64,000 nt of DNA from Combretum micranthum (lineage: Eukaryota > Streptophyta > Magnoliopsida > Myrtales > Combretaceae), in assembly GCA_024138025.1 (NCBI GenBank), contig JAMXBD010000024.1:1-64000 (forward strand), given 5' to 3'. This document shows positions 56,630 through 64,000 of the stretch, piece by piece (positions within the stretch are counted from its first letter, which is position 1; the number at the start of each line of letters is the position of its first letter). Both the position numbers and the translations under genes were made by a program. The notes under the pieces were generated by a model, which worked only from the letters and a program-made list of their open reading frames with translations, made no database searches and was not told the DNA's origin.

Positions 56630-59600
56630 TGTAAACCCCGGTATTCTCAGTAGTTAAGAAACCCCGGGAATTGGAAGCGAAACCCTAATCCGGTTCAGTT
56701 TGAGTCTAGTGAGAGGAGAGGGGAGCTTAGGAACCTTAAATCCGGCTTTTTTTCGGTTTCATTATAAAAAAAGTTTTATAAAGTAAATGAATATGAATTA
56801 TCCTTCTAAAGTATATCTTAGACCTTTGAAAGTTTTAAATTCGGGAATTTTTCAATTTCGGGCCTTCCCGAGCTCAATTACGAAAAAGCGTGCCCCGGAC
56901 CACGAACTCAAAAAAATGTTCCGGAATATTCATTAGAACCGTAATTTTATAAGGATTCCAAAAATATCAATTTTATAATTTTCCGGGCTATAAAAATTAC
57001 AATTATAGCTTTTCCCGTGTTTTCGTTACAACCGGTAAAGTAGATGTCTTGTCTACTATTCACAAGTACAACCTACACTACACACTACTCATACCCTATT
57101 CTTACATCCTTACAACTACTCATTTCAATTTTCTTTCTAATGAATTTTGTCTCTTAATTAATTATTACATTTATTACATTTTAATTACTTAAATTACAAA
57201 ATATCAAAAATTCAAAACACACACACACACACTATCCTAATGGCCAGCGCACCCCCACAACCAACCCCACCCCCCCCCCCTCCCCCCCCCCCCCCCCCCC
57301 CTGTTTTTTCCTCTCCAATTGATTTATTTTTACTCAATTAATTCAACTAAAACCCTAATCCACTTAATATATATACTAAATGTTCATTCTCTCTCTTCAT
57401 TTTCACTTGTTCTTTTTTTTATCAAAAGAGAAAAACTCTCTCTTTCCCCTCCTTAAGTTGTCGTGAGCCCCTTCCCTCTTCCTCTACATTTCCAACTCAA
57501 ATCTTCTTCATTTCTACCTTTGATCTCTATTGGTATGTTGATTTAAGCTTTGTTCTTCCTAAATCTTGTAATGGCAAAGCTATCTCTTGTGTGTTTTCTC
57601 ATTTAATCCCAATGAGCTCATGCTAAGGACATGAAAACACTTGAACAAGAATATCAAGCCATCACAAGACATGGATCTAGTGTTTAGATGAGTTTATGTT
57701 AAGATACCTTCTTGCTCATGCATGTAAAGTAGAGATCTTGCATATATATTGATGTTCATGCCATGAAGTTTGATTCATGCACTATATTTAGTAGATCTAA
57801 TGTTTAGACATCCACATCTTCATCTACATGTATGATCATAGACTTATTTTGATTTCCATGCATTGATGATCATAAAAATATAGCCTTGTTTATGTATAGA
57901 TATGTTAGGTAGTAGATCTCCATGTATAGAAGGCAAAAAGATTGAAAAAGAAAAGGTTTTGTTAGAAATGGTTTGTTGGAAATTCGGATGGAGATTTAGA
58001 ACCCTACTTCAAGAACCACCAAAACCATCTTTAAACTCATATTTCACATGAAAAATGAAGGGTATGTGCAATAGATATCTTGAAGGAATAATTTTCATAA
58101 GTTTAGATGAGTTTAGGCATGAGGAAAATATAAAACAAGTAGTAAAGTTAGAATGAAAAATATGGATATGTGGATGTATAGTCAAATTCGTATTTTTGGG
58201 TGATGCCTACATGAACACTTAGTATCCAAGCTTAGATGGCATGTTTTATGAGTTAAATGAAGCTTTAGATGATAGATATATTGGAGCTTCAATTTTTTAT
58301 GCCCTAAACAAGTTTTCTCATAAGGAAAATGCAAGGAAATGAAATTTACAAAATTCGGATTTTTACAAATAGCTTGTTTAAAAACATGTTTACCAAATGA
58401 AAAATATGGATTTTTATGCATAAATGAAGGTCATGATTAATATAGACTTAGAGAACTTATTTTTATTTAGATAACAAGTGAATTTCAAGAATAAAATCAT
58501 AGGAACCCTAGGGAATGTAAAATTGGGAAGAATAACTCTTTAAGAATAACCTTTGTGGAATTTTATAACAATTAGGAGTTCCTAAGAGTTCATCATCAAA
58601 ATCATCAAGACCATGCATGTATTGAATTCATTACATCACATTCATATTAGGAATTCATTCATATACCATCTACATAAATCATCAACTAGGAACATTTTTA
58701 TCAAAAGCGAAACAATTTTTCGAAATTGAGAAAGTGACAGAACAGAACTGATAGCACTTTTCCGTGACCTTAATGTTTTCAAAACTTGAAAATAATATTA
58801 GAAATAGATAGATCTTTCGAATTAGATAGAGATCGATATAAAATTTGCGAAATTCCGAGTTAAAATGACCAAGTTATGGCCGTTTTAAGTCGGAGCTTCC
58901 GCAAATAGCGAGAATTCCGAATTCAGCTAGTTTAGATGCATAGCTTGGATTAGTTACATGATGAGAATCTCATTAGGATTATTCTTACTTGGTAGGTGAT
59001 CCCGAGCAAGACGACACCTTACCATCCGATTATTACTACTAGAAAGACCGGCGTCCAATGACCGAGTGAGTACTACTTCCACTCTCAATTAATGGTTGTG
59101 ATTGTAATGTAGTGGCACTAGTGGTGTAGGCAAAGATAAAAATGGATATGTATGATGGGGTATATGGGAGTTATATAATTGTCTGCTGTTGATGTGTGAA
59201 ATGGAACTTAAGGAATATCGAAACCGGATGTTAAGCTATTGATTGATTAGCTAGTATTTTATATTGAATGTCTGCGAATAATAGTTGGCCACCTAAAAGA
59301 ATTGAATTAATGTATATTTGACTTCAATTATAATTGGATTCATTCATGTCACGATGGGGATGGAGCATTAGCATTGGTTGGTTTTTCGTGATCCATAAAA
59401 CGAATATGTTGGTTAATCGTGATCCATAAAACAAAATTATTGGTTAATCGTGATCCATAAAACGAATTATTGTTCAGTTGACCGTGAGCTTAAACGGCAT
59501 TGTACCTCAGGATTTGTGAATCTGCTAACCCGGGATGGAGGGCGCAAGTCCATCCACATATGATTTCCGGTTGGTCATATGTTTATTGAACTCATTTGTC

Positions 59601-60097
59601 TGATGCATACACTTGCTTGAATAATCACTTGTTTGAATGAATTGTACTTAATTGTGATATGGAAGTTCTTACTCATTAAGCTAGTTAGCTTACGCCCCCA
59701 TAGTTTTTACTTATTGCAGCACGAGTTTATCTGGCTTAGACCGAGGCAAGCCACAGCTTAGGTACCGGAGATAGGAGTTTCCCATAGAAGTTTACTTCAT
59801 TTGGTATAGACTTCCGTTGGAAACTAAAGGACTCTGGATGACTGTAATGGACTTGATATTATTTTGCGGGGGAATGCCCCTTAGATTTTGTAAAGTATAT
59901 TTATGCATTTTGGTTTATTATCTATGGCTAACGAATGCCACATTAAACTACTTAACTCCATTGGTTGAGTATTCTATTGTCGTAAAGGGACGCTTTACAT
60001 CTATACAAGACTCTCGAAGGGCTCGGATAGGGAATTCGAGAGTCTTATATAGTATGTGGCGGGCTGTTACGTTTAGGATACCCTATGGGGCGTGACA
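56630..60097 (+). mobile_element. G1 solo LTR nested in LTR B
   Basis: Starts TGTAAACCCCGGTATTCTCA and ends ATGGGGCGTGACA, 3468 bp; target TTAGG at 56625-56629 and 60098-60102. It is a close relative of the G1 3' LTR at 22616 (nearly the same first 60 bases), including a poly-C tract (57270-57301), TATA, the core at 58811-58890, four tandem units (59373-59506) and the stem-loops. The 92-codon frame 59817-60095 is LTR sequence, not a gene. Confidence 0.95.
59533..59581 (+). promoter_or_regulatory. Paired LTR stem-loops, G1 solo copy
   Basis: GGATGGA (59533) with TCCATCC (59549), loop GGGCGCAAG; then CATATGA (59557) with TCATATG (59575), loop with TTTCCGG. Confidence 0.7.
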
Positions 60098-60102
60098 TTA
60101 GG

Positions 60103-61068
60103 CAAACCACCTATTTAAACATTTACTTTCTAACTAACCCCAAAATGAAGGTTTTTATTGAAATAATGAAGGTGATGGTTATATAGGTCATCAAGGTTGA
60201 GTTTTGATAAAAGAAAGTATGATTTTACAAGAAGAAAAACTATTTTTCTTAAGTCTAGTAAAATTCAAAGTTTTGCAAAGTAAAGGTTTTCAAAAGGAAT
60301 TCTTGGTACTATATGTATACATATAAATAGATCATCTCATAACCTTCATAACGATAGCTTGTAGGTATTACATATACATGATGCATTTGTAGAAATGAAG
60401 TAGGAAAAAAATTGAGTTGTTTGTCATTTTAAGAAATTTGTAATAATGGAGTAATGGCATGAAAACACTTACTTTCCAAACTCAAATAGAAGTTTTATTA
60501 AAGAAATGAAGTCCTTAGTGGCTAGGTATGGTTGAGCCTTAATTTTCTAAGTATCGAATGATTTTTATTTAAAGGAATCACCACAAAAATAATTTTTACA
60601 AAATTCGGATTTTGAAATCAACCCTACTTGAAAACATGTTTACAAAGTGTAAAATGAAAATTTTTATGTAGAAATGAAGGTCTTAAGTAATAGATATAAT
60701 GAAGATTCAATTCTAACCTAGATAACTAGAAATTCTTAACAATTAATCCCAAAACACAAGTGAGCTATCAAAGTTAGAAAACTAGTATTCTTAAAAGTAG
60801 TTATTCTTGAAGTCTTGCAAAATAAAAAGTTATAAAATTTTCTTTTAGCAAAAATCATCAATATCATGCATATATTAAACTCCTCACATGTCATCCATGT
60901 TAGAAAATCATTCACATTTCATGTATACTTGAATTATCAAATAGAAACATTACAAACATTTACAAAACTATTTTTCGGAAATGGAATTTGCTACTGATCA
61001 GAACTAATCAGAATATTCTGTGGCCCAAAAATTTTCAAAACTTGAAAATAATATTAGAAATAGATAGA
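60103..61068. other. Middle part of LTR B, no gene
   Basis: Continuation of LTR B after the nested copy: AT-rich sequence with the recurring words AAATTCGGATTTT and AATGAAG...TATAG seen in all G1 and G3 LTRs. No open frame with protein similarity. Confidence 0.7.
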
Positions 61069-61757
61069 TCTTTCGAAGTAGATATAAATCGATATATAAT
61101 TTTCTAAATTCCGAGTTAAAACGACCAAGTTATGACCATTTTAAGTTGGAATTCCCGCTTAGGACGAGAATTACGAATTTGATAGTTTATATAAGATAGT
61201 TTAGATTAGTTAAGTGATGAAATATTTATTAGGGTATTTCTTCCTTTTTAGGTGACCCCGAAATCAACGAGTCCTTACCACCGGATTACTTTTACTAAGA
61301 GACCGGTAATCCAATGGCCAAATGAGTATTACTTCCAATTCCATTTATTGTATATGATTGTAATAATAGTTACACTAGATATTTGGTAAAGATAAAATGG
61401 ATATGCATGATGGGGATGAATGGGAACTATGTATGTTTGTTGTTGATATGAGAAATGGAATATAAGAATATCGAAGCCGAGTGATTGACTATTGCTTGTA
61501 TAGATGAATTAGGATTGACTGTCTACGGATATTGATTTATCACTTAAAAGAATTGGTATAATTGATTATTTGGAATTGAAGATGAAATTGAACTCATTCA
61601 TATCACAATGAGGATGGAGCATTAGCATTTGTTCGGTTGTCTGTGATCCTAAACGGTATAAAAGTTCGGTTAATCGTGATCCTCAAACGAATTTATAGTT
61701 CAGTTGACCGTGAGCTTAAATAGCATCATACCGCAGGATTCGTTAATCTGCTAATCC

Positions 61758-61807
61758 GGAATGGAGGGCGCAAGTCTATCCACATATGATTTCCGGCTGG
61801 TCATATG
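61758..61807 (+). promoter_or_regulatory. Paired LTR stem-loops, G3 solo B (stem I weakened)
   Basis: Stem-loop I reads ATGGA with TCTAT (one G-T wobble, five pairs) and the loop GGGCGCAAG is kept; the outer pairs are lost through an A insertion or change. Stem-loop II (61783-61807) is perfect: CATATGA with TCATATG, loop TTTCCGGCTGG. Confidence 0.65.
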
Positions 61808-62330
61808 TTTGTTGATTCATATGTTTGATGCATATCACTTGTCTGACTAATCCCTTGTTTGTATGATGTGTTATAAATGTGATGTTGGAAGTTCTTACTT
61901 ACTAAGCTAGTGTAGCTTATACCCCAATAGATGTTTGATTAATTAGGTTAACTCAAGACTGCTACGTGGGGACTGAGATGTCTAGGGCCGAGTATGACCT
62001 TGGGATTCCGGCAGGAAGTATGAGTACTTGAAGATATTAGCTAGGGTTTGTGAATTGCTTTGTAATAGTTTTATGTAGTGAAATCTTTTGATGAATTGAG
62101 ATTAAAGTATAGTGATTTGTATTTAAAGTATAGTTAATTGTATTTCATTTACATTGTTACTCGAGTTGTATCAATATAAAATGTATCATTCCGATGTGTC
62201 TCCTCCATGTGTTAGACGCCTTGTACATAGTATGAAAGCCTTCGCATGACTGAGGCAGTCATTCCTAGGCTTTAATATCATGTACGGCGGATTGCCACGT
62301 TTAGGATATCCTTCGGGGCGTGACAGTGGA

Positions 62331-62930
62331 TGATTCTAATTCTCCATCTGAATTTGCTAGGAGTATGTTCTCATCTGGAAATTGAGCTTGTTCTTCGGGC
62401 ATATTGTTATCAGCTGGGCTTTCTACGAGTTGATCTGCAAGTGCCTGTCTTTTAGTCGAGCTTTGATTCACATATGTCATATCAAACGTTGACAACAGCA
62501 TTTGCCACTTAGAGATTCTTCCCATTAATGCTGGTTTATTGGCTAAATACTTCAAAGGGTCGTGCTTTGTGTAGAGCTCAATGGAGTAATATAAAGTATA
62601 CTACCTGAGTCGGTGCATGATCCAAACAAGGCACAACAAGTTCTTTCGACCTTTGTATATTTCTGTTCGCCTTCGATAACTTCTTACTAAGATAGTAGAT
62701 GGCTCTTTCTCTCCCATCTTTATCTTTCTGCCCCAACATGCATCCCATTGATTCCGGGAGTACAATTATGTATAAAAATAAAGGGCGACCAAGTGTTGGA
62801 GCCACCAGTATTGGTGGATTCATCAAATACTGTTTGATCTGATCAAAGGCTTGTTGGCATTCGTCGTCCCACTGGATGGAGGCATTTTTCTTCAGTAATT
62901 TGAATAGGGAATGGCACTTATTGGTCAAAT
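62331..62930 (-). pseudogene. Tat-like RNase H (first) and linker
   Basis: The frame 62928-62578 reads WDDECQQAFDQIKQYLMNPP, then PLFLYIIVLPESMGCMLGQK, AIYYLSKKLSKANRNI: a Gypsy RNase H in which the usual first catalytic Asp (context LY.S) is replaced by Ile-Val. The frame 62555 to 62330 continues with MKYLANKPALMGRISKWQML and the acidic linker before aRNH. It ends at the GTGGA target of LTR B. Degenerate first RNase H domains are a known trait of the dual-RNH lineage. Confidence 0.82.
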
Positions 62931-62939
62931 GGGATATAA

Positions 62940-64000
62940 ATCAAGCAATGTAGTTTAGACGGCCCAAAATGCCTCTAACTTCCTTAGGTGTCTTAGGGAA
63001 ACGTAGCTTAAGTATGGCCTTGACTTTATCTGGATCGACTTCTGCCCCTCGTTGATTGACAAGAAATCCTAACAATTTTCCCGAAGTTACTCCAAATGTC
63101 ATTTTTCGGGATTTAAGTTGAGTTGAAACTTTCGTAACCTATCAAATAGTTTCTTCACCACCTCCATATGATCCTCCTTTTCTTTTGACTTGGCAATCAT
63201 ATCGTCAACATATACCTTGACTTCGTGATGCATCATGTCATGTAGTAATGCGACCATTGCCCTTTGATATGTTGCTCCAGCATTTTTTAGGCCAAATTAC
63301 ATGACCTTATAGCAAAAGGTACCCCAAGTTGTGATGAAAGTTGTCTTGGTCTTGTCTTGTTCTGCCATTTTGATTTGGTTGTATCACGAGAAACCATCCA
63401 TGAATGAGAAGAGATGATTGTCAGCTGTGTTATCTACTAAGACGTCTATGTGGGGTAAAGGAAAATTATCATTAGGTGTAGCTTGGTTTAGATCACGAAA
63501 ATCTACGCACACTCTAACCTTTCCATTTTTCTTTAGTACGGGAACTATATTGGCAACCCACTCAGGATAATCTGATACCTCAATGAAACTAACTTCCAAT
63601 AATTTCTTGACTTTCTCTTTGATTTTTAGCAAAATATCTGGTCTAAATAGTCTCAACTTTTGCTTCTTTGGTTTAACGTCTGCTTTAGTGGGTAGCTTAT
63701 GAACCACTATAGAGGTATCTAATATGGGCATGTCTTCATAAGACCATGCAAAGATATCTAGGTAGTCAGCTAGCAAACTTATCGGTTTCTTCCTTTGTTC
63801 ATCGGATAGGGTGGCTCCTATTTTTAAATTCTTAGGCCTGTCTTTAGTCCCAAAATTAAACACCTCAGTGGTTTCATCGATCTTAATCCTATCTTGTTCG
63901 TATCTTTGCCAAATTTCCTTTATCCATGTATGATCACTAACATCACCTTCAACAACTAACCCAGTAGGGCCAAAAGTGATACCAATATTTTCGTTATCTA
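62940..64000 (-). pseudogene. Tat-like reverse transcriptase (runs off the window)
   Basis: The frame 63863-63384 contains YLDIFAWSYEDMPILDTSIV, KKLLEVSFIEVSDYPEWVAN, KVRVCVDFRDLNQATPNDNF, PLPHIDVLVDNTADNHLFSF and MDGFS. A TGA replaces the Gly of FSGYNQ at about 63384. The frame continues with TTFITTWGTFCYKVM, a TAA in place of the Pro of MPFGL, KNAGATYQRAMVALLHD and the catalytic YVDDMIAKS (about 63220-63190). The region upstream of 63863 to 64000 also encodes Tat pol (linker), still open to the window edge. Only two nonsense changes disturb the RT core. Confidence 0.88.

Larger units (their letters stand above)
53504..62325 (+). mobile_element. G3 solo LTR B, plus, with nested G1 solo LTR
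   Basis: Starts TGTAAGCCCTAG and ends CTTCGGGGCGTGACA; target GTGGA at 53499-53503 and 62326-62330. Without the nested LTR (56630-60097) and its target copy it is 5349 bp, about 500 bp longer than LTR A. Its first 150 bp align with the start of A at roughly 85% by eye. A and B are head to head, only 90 bp apart. Confidence 0.92.
46002..64000 (-). mobile_element. Tat-like Ty3/Gypsy element, interrupted, 5' end out of view
   Basis: Read from right to left: RT (from beyond 64000 to about 63000), RNase H (62928-62580), linker, a second RNase H of archaeal type (62331, 53503-53414 and 48579-48258), integrase (48200-46968), 3' UTR with minisatellite, polypurine tract (46014-46002) and 3' LTR. Two RNase H domains in the order RT-RNH-aRNH-INT are known from the Tat/Ogre lineage. 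The aRNH is interrupted twice by G3 solo LTRs, each with a perfect 5-bp target copy, and the pieces join in order when these are removed. All domains carry stops or frameshifts. Confidence 0.87.

Noticed and set aside
59817..60095. 92-codon open frame near an LTR end
   Set aside because: It covers the conserved 3' end of a G1 LTR; the equivalent frame is not kept in the copies at 25690-25970 or 31610-31899.
1..64000. A functional host gene, tRNA/rRNA gene or a novel gene cluster
   Set aside because: Every coding similarity seen belongs to transposable elements, and no conserved non-TE frame or RNA gene was recognised on either strand.

Overview
This is a window of plant nuclear heterochromatin made almost entirely of nested transposable elements. 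I found no host gene, tRNA, rRNA or CRISPR array. The retroelement lineages (SIRE-like Copia, chromodomain Ty3/Gypsy, dual-RNase-H Tat-like Gypsy, CACTA with TNP2) are plant-specific. The AT-rich background and large LTRs fit a dicot with a sizeable, repeat-rich genome; the species cannot be named from this.

Layout. 1-3095: AT-rich sequence without recognisable genes. 3096-5866 and 16163-16540: a decayed CACTA transposon (terminus, subterminal foldback, 172-bp tandem array, TNP2 transposase pseudogene), split by a complete 10.3-kb SIRE-like Copia element (5867-16162; LTRs 5867-7297 and 14734-16162; target duplication CTATC). 16541-17640: a probable LTR fragment of another family. About 17680-25972: chromovirus 'G1', with broken gag-pol and a 3.36-kb 3' LTR but no 5' LTR, cut into the integrase of a second chromovirus, 'G2'. 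G2 is a tandem: a 5'-truncated copy (25973-26776 plus 33815-34123) shares an LTR with a complete copy (34124-43206). The truncated copy is interrupted by a minus-oriented solo LTR (26777-33814, TSD GAGTG), itself interrupted by a plus-oriented solo LTR (28405-31899, TSD TTATT). 43207-44034: the right end of a 'G3' LTR. About 44035-64000: a minus-strand Tat-like Gypsy element (3' LTR, minisatellite, INT, archaeal-type RNase H, RNase H, RT) interrupted by two head-to-head G3 solo LTRs, 48580-53413 (minus, TSD GTTGA) and 53504-62325 (plus, TSD GTGGA). The second carries a nested G1 solo LTR, 56630-60097 (TSD TTAGG).

All coding regions are broken by stops and frameshifts, so nothing here can move by itself as written. 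The most interesting unexplained signal is in the 3' third of the G1 and G3 LTRs: two adjacent stem-loops with conserved loops and compensatory stem changes over seven diverged copies in both orientations, preceded by a variable-number tandem array whose units are themselves small hairpins. This looks like a selected RNA (or DNA) structure in long chromovirus LTRs. I know of no description of it, but could not search.
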